From assembly GCA_934597175.1 (NCBI GenBank), contig CAKTQR010000001.1, positions 1-64,000 of the forward strand: a stretch of 64,000 bases of DNA, given 5' to 3'. The notes under the pieces were generated by a model. It was not told the DNA's origin. It searched no databases and was given only the letters and a program-made list of their open reading frames with translations. The first letter of the stretch is position 1, and the number at the start of each line of letters is the position of its first letter. Shown in pieces: positions 7,694-16,612 of this stretch. This stretch comes from an uncultured Oscillospiraceae bacterium (GTDB taxonomy: Bacteria; Bacillota; Clostridia; Oscillospirales; Oscillospiraceae). Made by a program: the position numbers and the translations under genes.

Positions 7694-7723
7694 AAAAAGA
7701 GAGTGCGTTGGCACTCTCTTTTT
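7694..7723. terminator. Bidirectional terminator between bofA and murF
   Basis: AAAAAGAGAGTGC, loop GTTG and GCACTCTCTTTTT form a 13-bp stem with A/T runs on both sides. It serves the convergent bofA (+) and murF (-) ends and touches the murF stop codon. Confidence 0.9.
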
Positions 7724-9075
7724 CATTTCAGAAGCTTCAGCGCTTCGGATATCTCTTCAAACTTCATGCTGTGCGAGGCTTTTACAAGCACCGTGTCGCC
7801 TTTTCGGATGAGCTCGGGCAGCTTTGATATAAGCTCTGCGTTCGATTCAAAGTGCAAGGAGTTTATCTCCTCCGCCGCCGTGCAGGTGTATCTTGAAAGC
7901 TCACCGACCGTCAGCAGCAGGTCAGCGCCGTTATCTAAGGCGTATTTCCCGACTTGGGCGTGAAGACCCGCCTTGTTCTCCCCCATTTCGAGCATGTCGC
8001 CCAAAATGCAGACCTTGCGGCCATTTATGGTCTTGAGCGAGTCTATCGCACACATGACGGAATCGGGATTTGCGTTATAGCAGTCGTCGACGAGCGTTAT
8101 ATAGCCCGTGTCCGTGACATTTGCCCTGCGGCCGACGGTCTCATAGGCGGCAACGCCGGCAGCTATTTCGTCGTCAGTCAGCCCCATTGTAATGCCTACC
8201 GCCGCACCCTCGAGCGCAGCGTAGACCATGTGGCTGCCGTAGGACGGCACGGTGACATGTATGCGTCTATCACCTGAGACAATGTCGCAGCAAAGCTCGT
8301 TAAGGCTATCGGAGCAAATGTTTTCGGCCTTCACATCGGCGTTTGCGCCAGTGCCGTACAAGACCTTGCGCTGGCGGCAGTTGAGCGTTGAGAGCAGGTC
8401 GTCGTCTGCATTTAAAAACAGTGTTCCGTCATCGGGCATAAAGTCGAGCATCTCGGTCTTTGCCTTCAAAACGCCGTTTCTGTCGTGCAGATGCTCCAAA
8501 TGCGCATGACCGATGAGCGTATACACCGCCATCGTGGGGCGCACCATTTTGGCAAGGCGGCTCATCTCGCCGAAATCGGATATGCCCATCTCAATGACCG
8601 CAGCCTCGTGCTCAGGATCAATTCTAAAGATAGTCAGCGGAACACCGAGCTCGTTATTGAGGTTTTTTTCGGTTTTGAGCACCTTGAACTTCTGCGAAAG
8701 CACGGATGCGACCATTTCCTTTGCCGTGGTCTTGCCGACGCTTCCGGCGATTCCGATGACGGGAATATCAAAGCGCTTGCGGTAGTGCTCGGCAAGGGTC
8801 TTGAGTGCAGCCGCAACATCGGGCACAACGATGACCGTGCGGGTGACATTATCGGGCACACGCTCGGCGATACAGCAGGCTGCACCAAGCTCAAAAGCCT
8901 TGTTTATGTAGTCATGGCCGTCGACACGCTCGCCCTTTAGCGCCGCAAACATGAAGCCCGCTTCGACCTTGCGGCTGTCTATCGCAACGCCGAGTATCTC
9001 GCTGTCCGAATTTTCAGTGCCGTGGAACTCGCCGCCGACTATTTTGGCGGCATCAGAAACGCTCAAACCTCTCAT
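7723..9075 (-). CDS. murF: UDP-MurNAc-tripeptide--D-Ala-D-Ala ligase MurF, 450 aa
   Basis: It adds D-Ala-D-Ala to UDP-MurNAc-tripeptide in the cytoplasm, the last step of muropeptide precursor synthesis. The N-terminal substrate domain carries S-R-K-V-E-A-G and the adenine-site run that follows. The central ATPase P-loop is GSVGKTT at residues 111-117. The C-terminal domain has C-Y-N-A-N-P-D-S and L-G-D-M-L-E-M-G. The length is usual for the family. The start overlaps the ddl stop by 4 bases, so the dipeptide synthetase and the enzyme using its product are translationally coupled. It lies about 16 kb from the main dcw cluster. Confidence 0.97.
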   Translation of the reverse strand: MRGLSVSDAAKIVGGEFHGTENSDSEILGVAIDSRKVEAGFMFAALKGERVDGHDYINKAFELGAACCIAERVPDNVTRTVIVVPDVAAALKTLAEHYRKRFDIPVIGIAGSVGKTTAKEMVASVLSQKFKVLKTEKNLNNELGVPLTIFRIDPEHEAAVIEMGISDFGEMSRLAKMVRPTMAVYTLIGHAHLEHLHDRNGVLKAKTEMLDFMPDDGTLFLNADDDLLSTLNCRQRKVLYGTGANADVKAENICSDSLNELCCDIVSGDRRIHVTVPSYGSHMVYAALEGAAVGITMGLTDDEIAAGVAAYETVGRRANVTDTGYITLVDDCYNANPDSVMCAIDSLKTINGRKVCILGDMLEMGENKAGLHAQVGKYALDNGADLLLTVGELSRYTCTAAEEINSLHFESNAELISKLPELIRKGDTVLVKASHSMKFEEISEALKLLK

Positions 9076-10103
9076 TTATCGTACTTCTCCATTGAAACTT
9101 CAATGATCTTATCGCAAAGCTGGGGGAAGCTCATGCCCATTTCCCGTGCCATCTGCGGAACTAAGCTCGTCGGGGTCATGCCCGGGAGAGTGTTTGCTTC
9201 GAGGCAATATACTTCACCGTCTGTCTCGTCCATAAGGAAGTCTGCACGGAAATAGACATCTATCATGAGTGCCGTGGCGACACGCTCGGCAAGGCACTGA
9301 AGTCTGTCGGTGTCCTCGGCGCTTATCTCAGCAGGGCAAATTTCCTCTGTCATGCCTGCCTGATACTTATTTTTGTAGTCGTACCAGCCGTTTTTCGGGA
9401 TTATCTCGATAACGGGCATTGCCTTGCCGGCAAGAACGCCGACGGTAAACTCTCTGCCCTTTACATACTTTTCTACCAGAACATGCGACTCGTACTTAAA
9501 CGCAAACTCAAGTGCAGCATCGTACTCGTCACGGCTGCGGACAATGGATGTGCCGACGCTTGAGCCGCCCGAGCAGGGCTTCACGACGCAGGGAAAGCCC
9601 ACATCGTCGTACTTCTCCGCACCCTTTTCGAGGACTATGCCCGTAGGCGTGGGTATGCCGTTTGCACGGAACATTATCTTCGAAAGCTCCTTGTTCATCG
9701 CAATTGCGCTGCCGAGATAGCCGCTGCCGGTGTATTTTACGCCGTGCATATCAAGCGTTGCCTGTATCTTGCCGTCCTCGCCGTCCTGACCGTGCAGAGC
9801 GAGGAAGCATATATCCGCAGCACGGCATATCTCAATTACATTACTGCCTATCCTTGAGCCCTTGCCCTCGGCAAGAAGCTTATCAAAATCCGGCGTCTCC
9901 TCCTTGACAGAATACTGAACATCCTGCTGCTCACGCTCGAACAGCTCCTTGGGGTCGTTATACTCGCCGTCGTAACCGTAAAATAGATCGACCAGCACGA
10001 CCTTGTGCCCCTGCTCACGCAGCGCCCTTGCCGCATTTGTTCCGCTTGTGATGGAAACATCTCTTTCGCTTGACAATCCGCCGCATATTACCGCTATATT
10101 CAT
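9072..10103 (-). CDS. ddl: D-alanine--D-alanine ligase, 343 aa
   Basis: This ATP-grasp enzyme joins two D-Ala residues for cell wall synthesis. The N-terminal motif ICGGLSSERDVSITSG is present, as are L-H-G-Q-D-G-E-D-G, the ATP-grasp K-P-C-S-G-G-S-S-V-G-T and the C-terminal E-A-N-T-L-P-G-M-T-P-T-S-L-V-P metal and substrate loop. The ATG at 10103 is preceded by a perfect AGGAGGTG, so upstream in-frame starts are rejected. It is the first gene of a two-gene operon with murF. Confidence 0.97.
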   Translation of the reverse strand: MNIAVICGGLSSERDVSITSGTNAARALREQGHKVVLVDLFYGYDGEYNDPKELFEREQQDVQYSVKEETPDFDKLLAEGKGSRIGSNVIEICRAADICFLALHGQDGEDGKIQATLDMHGVKYTGSGYLGSAIAMNKELSKIMFRANGIPTPTGIVLEKGAEKYDDVGFPCVVKPCSGGSSVGTSIVRSRDEYDAALEFAFKYESHVLVEKYVKGREFTVGVLAGKAMPVIEIIPKNGWYDYKNKYQAGMTEEICPAEISAEDTDRLQCLAERVATALMIDVYFRADFLMDETDGEVYCLEANTLPGMTPTSLVPQMAREMGMSFPQLCDKIIEVSMEKYDK

Positions 10104-10198
10104 AACGACACCTCCTAACATATATGGCGAGTATACCACAGTGTGCCTCTAAGGGCAAATATATATTTTAAAAAAGTAGTGCATAAGGCGAAGTATTA

Positions 10199-10207
10199 TG
10201 CTATAAT
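10199..10207 (+). promoter_or_regulatory. Extended -10 promoter of the exonuclease gene
   Basis: TGC-TATAAT lies 34 bases upstream of the ATG at 10242. The -35 at the correct distance (GTGCAT) is poor, so this would depend on the extended -10. Confidence 0.55.
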
Positions 10208-10241
10208 GTCACTTTGTAATATAAGACAAGGATGATCAATT

Positions 10242-11228
10242 ATGAACTATATCGTGGTCGATTTGGAATGGAATCAGGCTATGAGCTCCAAATCCTCCGT
10301 ATTCAACAAGCTCCCGATCAAACTCAGGGGCGAAATTATCGAGATAGGCGCAGTCAAGCTTGACGAGAACTTGCAGCCTGCCGAGGAGTTTACCATAGAT
10401 GTAAAACCTGTGTACTTTAAGCGCATGCACTACAAGGTCAAGAAGCTCACCGGCTTTGACAAGGAGCGCCTCGCTAAGGGTCACAGCTTTCGTGACGCTT
10501 TTGAGCAGTTCCGTCAGTGGTGCGGCGACGGCGTGACATTTCTGACCTGGGGCTGCGACGACCGTGGCATTATGGAGCAGAATATTATTATTCACGACCT
10601 TGACTGGGACTGGATAGCCAACTGGATCAATTTGCAGCTTATATATAATATGCAGACCGACGGCGACAAAAATCAGAAATCGCTCGCAACGGCGATGGAG
10701 CACTTCGACATCGAGCAGACAAGAGTCGCACACGATGCCCTCGGCGATGCGTATAACACTGCATTAGTCTGCACGAAGCTTGACATTGCAAAGGGCCTTG
10801 CCGATTACGAGGACGCATCGAGGGTGCTCTCGCTTCGCAGCCACAAGCAGCCCTCGGGCGAAAACAAAGGTCCTGAGCCTATAGAGCACCTTGTTTTCCC
10901 GGGATATATCAGCAAGTCCGAGGCTTTTGCCGACGAAAAGCTTATATCGCTCCCCTGCCCCGATTGCGGCAATGTACTTAGCTCCCAGCGTTGGATTAAC
11001 CAGGGCGATCAGCGCTACATGAACATTTACAGCTGTCCCGACTGCGGAAGCTATCTTTTGCGGCTTAAGTTCCGCAAGCAGGAGGACAATACATGGACGG
11101 CAAACAGGCTCGTTTACAAAGCCGACGACGACACCCTCGACTTTTACCGCACCAAGGCTGCGCTTTCCCGCCGCCGTGGGCGCAGCGGCCGCTCGCCGAA
11201 GAAAAACAGACCCGCAAGCAAGCAGTAA
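10242..11228 (+). CDS. DEDDh 3'-5' exonuclease with a C-terminal zinc ribbon, 328 aa
   Basis: The N-terminal ~190 residues form an RNase T/DnaQ-type fold with the DEDDh residues D7, E9, D106 or D107, H164 and D169 (H-D-A-L-G-D). This resembles the KapD/ERI-1-like exonucleases more than DNA polymerase III epsilon. A four-Cys ribbon follows, C239-P-D-C242 and C265-P-D-C268, and the protein ends in a very basic Arg/Lys tail, both suited to nucleic-acid binding. The substrate, RNA or DNA, is unknown. AAGGA precedes the ATG. It is followed by the YoaK-type gene after 28 bases. Confidence 0.85.
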   Translation: MNYIVVDLEWNQAMSSKSSVFNKLPIKLRGEIIEIGAVKLDENLQPAEEFTIDVKPVYFKRMHYKVKKLTGFDKERLAKGHSFRDAFEQFRQWCGDGVTFLTWGCDDRGIMEQNIIIHDLDWDWIANWINLQLIYNMQTDGDKNQKSLATAMEHFDIEQTRVAHDALGDAYNTALVCTKLDIAKGLADYEDASRVLSLRSHKQPSGENKGPEPIEHLVFPGYISKSEAFADEKLISLPCPDCGNVLSSQRWINQGDQRYMNIYSCPDCGSYLLRLKFRKQEDNTWTANRLVYKADDDTLDFYRTKAALSRRRGRSGRSPKKNRPASKQ

Positions 11229-11256
11229 GATTAAGGCATAAAGAAGGCGCAGACCC

Positions 11257-11922
11257 ATGAAAAGCACAAAGCAAATGTCCGAGTCCATCCGCCTCGGCGC
11301 TATACTCGCAGCCTCCGGCGGCTTTATGGACGCATATTCATATATCCAGCGTGACGAAGTGTTTGCAAACGCACAGACAGGCAATATCCTGCTTTTCGGC
11401 GTTAACCTGTCCGAGGGCAATTTCGCCGGTGCGCTGCACTATTTTCTGCCCATGCTCGCCTTCGTTCTCGGCATTGCCGCCGCTGAGCTCGTGCGCATGA
11501 GAGAGCAGCGTCTGCTGCACTGGCGGCAGATATCGGTCATAACCGAAGCGGCTATACTTACGGCCGTTGCGTTTATTCCGCTGACGCAGAACATAATCGC
11601 AAACTCGCTTATATCCTTCGCATGCGGTATCCAGGTCGAAAGCTTCAGAAAAATTCGAGGCAACGGCATTGCGACAACAATGTGCATAGGCAATATCCGA
11701 AGCGGAACGCAGCACCTTTGCCAGTACATGCAAAGCAAGGATAGAGAACATCTTATCAGCGCCGCACTTTATTACGGCATTATCGGCTGCTTCGTCATGG
11801 GTGCCATTATCGGCAACTTCTTTATCGGTATCTGGCACGAAAAAGCCATACTTTGCAGCTCAGTGCTGCTCGTAGTCTCGTTCGTATGCATGTTCATAGA
11901 CGGCGAAAAAGAGAAAATTTAA
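11257..11922 (+). CDS. YoaK/DUF1275 family membrane protein, 221 aa
   Basis: About six hydrophobic segments are visible. The family features are G-G-F-M-D-A-Y-S-Y near residue 27, then A-Q-T-G-N-I-L-L, and later G-I-Q-V-E-S-F and T-T-M-C-I-G-N-I-R-S-G-T. The length is normal for DUF1275. The family is widespread and its transport or structural role is not established. It probably shares a transcript with the exonuclease gene and is followed by a terminator-type hairpin. Confidence 0.85.
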   Translation: MKSTKQMSESIRLGAILAASGGFMDAYSYIQRDEVFANAQTGNILLFGVNLSEGNFAGALHYFLPMLAFVLGIAAAELVRMREQRLLHWRQISVITEAAILTAVAFIPLTQNIIANSLISFACGIQVESFRKIRGNGIATTMCIGNIRSGTQHLCQYMQSKDREHLISAALYYGIIGCFVMGAIIGNFFIGIWHEKAILCSSVLLVVSFVCMFIDGEKEKI

Positions 11923-11927
11923 GTTAA

Positions 11928-11956
11928 AAGCTCCGGCGGATGATCCGCCGGAGCTT
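11928..11956. terminator. Convergent hairpin between yoaK-like and deacetylase genes
   Basis: AAGCTCCGGCGGA, loop TGA and TCCGCCGGAGCTT form a 13-bp stem. The plus-strand tail ACTTCTTT is moderately T-rich. The minus-strand tail TTAACTT is weak. Confidence 0.75.
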
Positions 11957-11962
11957 ACTTCT

Positions 11963-13408
11963 TTATATGCTTGGGACAGGCGTTGGTCTTGCGCTGTCGA
12001 TAACGGTCTTTGCGTCGATTAGGTTCTTTATGAGATTCGGCGAATGATACAGACGGTAGCCGTCGAGGTTTATCCTGCCCTGACGGACATAGCTGTCGTG
12101 TATCTGTACCCAGTAATCCTGCGAGGCATCGACATTGCAGAAAATGCGGAAGCCTGCGTCGTACATGGATTTGTACTTTGCGCCGGAATAATCCTCAACT
12201 CCGGCAATGTCCTCGCCGAAGGGATAGATGAGAACATCCGTGTCGCCGACTATGGGCTGTATCTGATCCTCCCACTTCTGAACATCGGCTGCGAGCTTAT
12301 ATGCATCGGCGCTTCCGTAGCCGAAGTGCGCATAGCTGTGCGATGCTATCGTCCAGCCCTGCTTCTTGATCGCTTCCGAGACCGCCTTTGCCTGCTCGAC
12401 TTCCTTGTTATACTCATCCGCCGTCAGCTTTTCCTTCCAATCGGGATGGGTATGGTAGCCGAAAACGCCCTCATAGCCGGTGACCGCAAGGATACCCTTT
12501 GCGCCACGGTAGGAGAAATCGGGGTGCTTTTCGACGAAGTCCTCGAGCAGCGGCAGAACATCATAGCTGCCGGTGACCAAAGTGCCGTCTTTTTCGTAAT
12601 ACTCGTTCGTGACCTTGCCGTCCTTGCCGATGACGAGCTTATGTGCAAACCCGTCGCCCTTGGCATCGGCGTAACCGTCGCCGTCGCCGTCGGTCATGTA
12701 CTTATAATAGTTTACATCGTCAACGGAGAGGACAAAGGGCTTTTTGCCCTCGGGCAGATAAATGTCGCCCTGCTGATACACAGTCCTGCCGTCATCGGTC
12801 TTGACCTGCTTGACCATGTCGTGGATATCCACAAGGACATAGCCCCTTGCGTACATCTGCTCCATGATGGCGTTAAACTCGCTTATCGTGGTCATATAGA
12901 GGTTATAGCCGTCCTCATCCTCGTCGCCGTCAAAGGCTCTGCCGGTGTCGGCAATGAGGCTGTGGAAGAATATATGCGGGACATGGGTCGTGTCCTGCCA
13001 GCGGGTGCACTGAGACTTCTGCGTCTCAAGCTCCTGTTTGTATGCAGAGCAGTCCTCGGCGTTGTCATATGCGCTCTCATACTCGGCGACCAGTGCAAGC
13101 GCCTTGTCATAGTCATATGACGCAGCGAGCCTGTCTGCCTCATTTTTAAGCCCCGATGCGGTCTTGGGAAGCTGCTTGCCGGTGACCTTGGAGGTTATCG
13201 TATCTCGTTCGGCTGCCACGGGGTCTGTATTATTTTCGCCGCTGCCTCCGACGCCGCTGCATGAGCGGACGCTGATAGTCAGCACCAGCATCATCACCGT
13301 AAGGATGACAACGCAGAAAACGGCGACCTTTCTCGGTCCGAATATATCGAGCAACGCTGCCCAAAAGCGCTGAAGCTTATGCGAAAACTTGGTTTTCAGC
13401 TCATTCAT
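11963..13408 (-). CDS. Membrane-anchored polysaccharide deacetylase (NodB fold), 481 aa
   Basis: A cytoplasmic basic start and one membrane helix (about 28-46) precede a Ser/Gly/Asn linker and an extracytoplasmic helical region (about 65-140). The NodB-type catalytic domain follows, with the Asp pair D230-D231, the zinc motif H357-S-Y-A-H361 and Y-P-F-G. It probably removes acetyl groups from peptidoglycan or another wall glycan. Two Asp-rich loops, D-G-D-E-D-E-D-G at about 160-167 and D-G-D-G-D-G at about 240-245, are inserted near the active site and resemble calcium-binding loops. AGGTGAG precedes the ATG. It stands alone, downstream of ribF on the same strand. Confidence 0.85.
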   Translation of the reverse strand: MNELKTKFSHKLQRFWAALLDIFGPRKVAVFCVVILTVMMLVLTISVRSCSGVGGSGENNTDPVAAERDTITSKVTGKQLPKTASGLKNEADRLAASYDYDKALALVAEYESAYDNAEDCSAYKQELETQKSQCTRWQDTTHVPHIFFHSLIADTGRAFDGDEDEDGYNLYMTTISEFNAIMEQMYARGYVLVDIHDMVKQVKTDDGRTVYQQGDIYLPEGKKPFVLSVDDVNYYKYMTDGDGDGYADAKGDGFAHKLVIGKDGKVTNEYYEKDGTLVTGSYDVLPLLEDFVEKHPDFSYRGAKGILAVTGYEGVFGYHTHPDWKEKLTADEYNKEVEQAKAVSEAIKKQGWTIASHSYAHFGYGSADAYKLAADVQKWEDQIQPIVGDTDVLIYPFGEDIAGVEDYSGAKYKSMYDAGFRIFCNVDASQDYWVQIHDSYVRQGRINLDGYRLYHSPNLIKNLIDAKTVIDSARPTPVPSI

Positions 13409-13487
13409 CGTTCACTCACCTGCTTGTCTATATCATCTGTACAGTATATTAACATACACTGCTTAAAATGAGCAACTGTAATTTTTC

Positions 13488-14396
13488 TTAAGGCTTGCTG
13501 TTTTTGGCGAAAAACTCCCTTGTATGCTCGGCATCGAGCTTGATCTGCTCGCCGAGGCGGGCAATATCGTCAAATTTCTGCTCGTCACGCAGGAAACCGT
13601 AAAACTCAACTCTCGCCTGCCGGTCATAGAGATTACCCTCAAAGTCAAGAATGAAGCTCTCGACGCTGACAGCGCCGCTGTCGCTGACCGTGGGGCGCAC
13701 GCCGACATTGGTGACGGAGATATGCTCCGAGCCGTCGTCAAGAACGACCTTGGCCGCATACACGCCGTGGCGGGGTATGACAACGCCCTCGGGTATCTTC
13801 ATGTTGATAGTCGGAGTGCCCATTTTTGTGCCGAGATGGTAGCCCGAGCGCACGGTGTCCGACAGCATGTGCGGGTGGCCTAAAAGCTCGTTTGCCTTTT
13901 CAATTTCGCCGTTTTGGATGAGCTTGCGTATCTCGGTCGAGCTTACGATAACGCCGTCACGGCGCACGGGCTCGATAATATCGCAGCCTATGCCCTTTTC
14001 GGCGCAGTATTCCTTAAGCCGAGGCGCTGTGCCCAGTCCCTTGTAGCCGAAGCAGAAGTCGTGCCCAACAACAAGCCAGGCGATGCCGAGCTCGTCGATA
14101 AGCTCGTCGATGAACTCGTGCCAATCCATGTGCATGACCTTTTGATTAAAATGGATGAACACGACATTGTCGATGCCGAAGCAGCGGCTTATAATGTCCT
14201 TTCTGCCGATGGCGCTGTTTATAAGCGGCACTTCTGCGCCGAAAACGAGCGTATCGGGGTGGACATCGAATGTCAGCACGGAGGGCATAGCCCCTATCTC
14301 CTCCGCTCGCTGCTTTGTCTTGTTTAAAAGTGCGGCATGACCTATATGCACGCCGTCGAAAAATCCGAGCGCCATAGCTCTTTTTGTATCTGCCAT
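13488..14396 (-). CDS. ribF: Bifunctional riboflavin kinase/FAD synthetase RibF, 302 aa
   Basis: It converts riboflavin to FMN and FMN to FAD. The N-terminal adenylyltransferase carries GFFDGVHIGH at residues 11-20. The C-terminal flavokinase domain has G-T-P-T-I-N-M and the S-F-I-L-D-F-E-G-N-L-Y motif. The ATG at 14396 follows GAGG by 6-7 bases; a TTG 12 bases earlier is less likely. It starts one base after the truB stop and ends the rimP-nusA-infB operon, the standard position in Firmicutes. Confidence 0.97.
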   Translation of the reverse strand: MADTKRAMALGFFDGVHIGHAALLNKTKQRAEEIGAMPSVLTFDVHPDTLVFGAEVPLINSAIGRKDIISRCFGIDNVVFIHFNQKVMHMDWHEFIDELIDELGIAWLVVGHDFCFGYKGLGTAPRLKEYCAEKGIGCDIIEPVRRDGVIVSSTEIRKLIQNGEIEKANELLGHPHMLSDTVRSGYHLGTKMGTPTINMKIPEGVVIPRHGVYAAKVVLDDGSEHISVTNVGVRPTVSDSGAVSVESFILDFEGNLYDRQARVEFYGFLRDEQKFDDIARLGEQIKLDAEHTREFFAKNSKP

Positions 14397-14397
14397 A

Positions 14398-15273
14398 TCA
14401 AACCTCAAAGAAGCTTTTTATTGTTTTGAGTTTATTATCCTCAATATCGCCGAGCAGCAGGAAGCCGCCGGTTTGGGTATAAACCCTATATTTGCCGTTC
14501 GGGGCGGCAAGCTTTATGATATTGCCGTTTCGTAGCTTCTTCTCCGCATTCTCGCTCACGGTGAGCTCCGGGTATGCGGAAAACAGCCTGTCAACGGGAA
14601 TTATAACTCCGTCAAGCTCGCCGTTATCGGCGGCTGACTGAATTTCCTCTATCGTGTGCGCCTGCTCAATGGAGAACGCACCGGCTTTTACACGGCGAAG
14701 CGAGCTCATGCAGCCGCCGCAGCCGAGTGTGTCGCCGATGTCATTGCACAGTGTTCTTATATAAGTGCCTTTGGAGCACACGACATCAAGGATATGATCG
14801 CCGTTTTCCTCGCCAACTATATCAAGCTTTACTATCGTCACGCTCCGTGGCTTGCGTTCGACGCTTTTGCCACGCCGTGCAAGCTCGTACAGCTTTTTGC
14901 CGCAGACCTTTATCGCCGAATACATCGGCGGTATCTGGCTTATCTCACCCTTGAAGGCATAGAGCGCTTGCTCAAGCTCGGGTCTTGACGGCAGACTGTC
15001 GCAGGTTTTTAAAGTATTGCCGGTCGTATCCTGCGTGTCGGTCGAAAGCCCCAGGCGCAGCCCGGCGATGTACTCCTTACTGTCGGCTTCGGCAAACTCA
15101 ACGGCTCTCGTTGCTCTGCCGACAAACACAACGAGCAGTCCCGTTGCCATCGGGTCAAGCGTGCCGGAGTGGCCTATCCTGCGCTCATGCAGGATGCCGC
15201 GCAGCTTGCCGACAACATCGTGGCTCGTCCAGTCGCAGGGCTTGTCTACAAGTATTATCCCGTTTAATCCCAT
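14398..15273 (-). CDS. truB: tRNA pseudouridine-55 synthase TruB, 291 aa
   Basis: It makes pseudouridine 55 in the T-loop of tRNAs. The catalytic Asp is in GTLDPMATGLL near residue 41, followed by the family K-E-Y and G-T-Y-I-R-T-L motifs. A short PUA-like C-terminal domain ends the protein. Its start overlaps the nrnA stop by 10 bases, so the two are coupled. Confidence 0.97.
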   Translation of the reverse strand: MGLNGIILVDKPCDWTSHDVVGKLRGILHERRIGHSGTLDPMATGLLVVFVGRATRAVEFAEADSKEYIAGLRLGLSTDTQDTTGNTLKTCDSLPSRPELEQALYAFKGEISQIPPMYSAIKVCGKKLYELARRGKSVERKPRSVTIVKLDIVGEENGDHILDVVCSKGTYIRTLCNDIGDTLGCGGCMSSLRRVKAGAFSIEQAHTIEEIQSAADNGELDGVIIPVDRLFSAYPELTVSENAEKKLRNGNIIKLAAPNGKYRVYTQTGGFLLLGDIEDNKLKTIKSFFEV

Positions 15274-16196
15274 AGCTTATCCAAGGCGTCGATCATCATC
15301 TGACGCACGGCATCGGGGTCTGCGTTTATCGTGCAGCCGGACGCCATTTTGTGTCCGCCGCCGCCGAAAGCGGCGCACAAGGCGGAGCTGTCAAAGCTCG
15401 GCTGCGATCTGACCGAGATCTTGCATTTGCTTTTTGAAAGCTCACGAATGACCATGCTCACGACGCAGCCCTCTACCCTGCCGGGTATGCCTGCAATGTC
15501 GTCACAGTCGTTCTCGGTAGCACCTGCCTTGTCCATCATGTCCATAGTGACGGTAGCAACGACGACCGCACCGTCTTTGTAAAACTTAAGTCCCGAGCAT
15601 ATCTCTCCTTCAAGGACTATCCTTGCCTTTGACACCTGACGGAACAGGTCAAAGTTGAGCGCCTGCACCGATGCGCCGTAGGTCGCAAGCTCGCTTGCTG
15701 CGGCGAAGGTCTCCGCCGTGACATTTGCGTAACGGAAGCAGCCGCAGTCGGTGGAAACCGCCATGTACAAAAGGCTTGCCTCCTCGGGAGTTACATTGCC
15801 GCAGAGTTCTTTGATGACTTCAAGCACCGCCTCGCCGCAGGATGCCTTTTCAGGACGCAGCAGGAGCTCTGCCGCATAGTGCGAATTTGTCGGATGATGG
15901 TCGATGCAGGCATCGGTCTCGCCCGTGTACCCCGTGGGGAACATGTGCTTTTCGGCGACATCGACGGCAACAACGCAGTCATACGCAAAACCTGCGTCAA
16001 CATACTGTGCAATGTATTTCATGTATTTGGGCGTGATGTCGGGATTTTTATAAAGCGCCGCCTTTTTGCCGCACCTGCGCAGAGCCGAGCACAGCGCCGA
16101 TGCGCTGCCGAGGGTATCGCCGTCGGGGCGGACATGGGTCAGCAGCAGAATATTATCATGATTTCTCAGCCATTCGGCACACTCACGGTAGTTCAT
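15264..16196 (-). CDS. nrnA: DHH/DHHA1 nanoRNase and pAp phosphatase NrnA, 310 aa
   Basis: It degrades very short RNAs and 3'-phosphoadenosine 5'-phosphate. The manganese-binding motifs are H-V-R-P-D-G-D-T-L-G-S near residue 21, V-A-V-D-V, and the DHH motif C-I-D-H-H-P-T-N. The C-terminal DHHA1 domain has the G-G-G-G-H-K-M-A-S-G nucleotide loop. It sits between rbfA and truB as in other Firmicutes. It overlaps the rbfA stop by 4 bases. Confidence 0.95.
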   Translation of the reverse strand: MNYRECAEWLRNHDNILLLTHVRPDGDTLGSASALCSALRRCGKKAALYKNPDITPKYMKYIAQYVDAGFAYDCVVAVDVAEKHMFPTGYTGETDACIDHHPTNSHYAAELLLRPEKASCGEAVLEVIKELCGNVTPEEASLLYMAVSTDCGCFRYANVTAETFAAASELATYGASVQALNFDLFRQVSKARIVLEGEICSGLKFYKDGAVVVATVTMDMMDKAGATENDCDDIAGIPGRVEGCVVSMVIRELSKSKCKISVRSQPSFDSSALCAAFGGGGHKMASGCTINADPDAVRQMMIDALDKLWD

Positions 16197-16555
16197 TGCT
16201 CGTCCTCATCGTGCTTGATATCAAGATTGCTGATAAGCTCGTTTATATGCGCACCGTACTCGATGCTGTGGTCGAGCTCAAAAGTCAGCTCCGGGGTGTT
16301 TCTGAGCTTTAAGCTGCTGCTGAGCTCACGGCGAAGCCAACCGGCAGCGGATTTGAGCCCCTTTTTAAATTCCTTTTCATTCTGAAGTCCCATGACCGAC
16401 AGCCAAATTTTCGAATAGCGCAGGTCACCGGTAGTCTCCACCCTCGTTACGCTTATCATGCCCTGATTGACTCTGGGGTCTTTTATCTCACGAAGCAGCT
16501 TGCTCATGACAAGCTGGATATCGTCATTTGTTCTTGCAAGTTTATTTGAAGGCAT
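16193..16555 (-). CDS. rbfA: Ribosome-binding factor A, 120 aa
   Basis: A small KH-like protein that matures the 16S rRNA 5' end in the 30S subunit. It begins with the typical R-x-x-D-x-I-Q and continues with L-R-E-I-K-D-P-R, S-V-T-R-V-E-T-T-G-D-L-R and K-I-W-L-S-V-M. The length is normal. It follows infB in the operon. Confidence 0.96.
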   Translation of the reverse strand: MPSNKLARTNDDIQLVMSKLLREIKDPRVNQGMISVTRVETTGDLRYSKIWLSVMGLQNEKEFKKGLKSAAGWLRRELSSSLKLRNTPELTFELDHSIEYGAHINELISNLDIKHDEDEQ

Positions 16556-16612
16556 ATCGTTTCCTCCTATCGTCGAATGGGCGGTCTGTTATGACCGCCC
16601 ATGCTTGTTTTA

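Noticed and set aside
12044..13120. A 358-codon open frame opposite the polysaccharide deacetylase
   Set aside because: It is opposite a gene with intact catalytic motifs and has no own signals.
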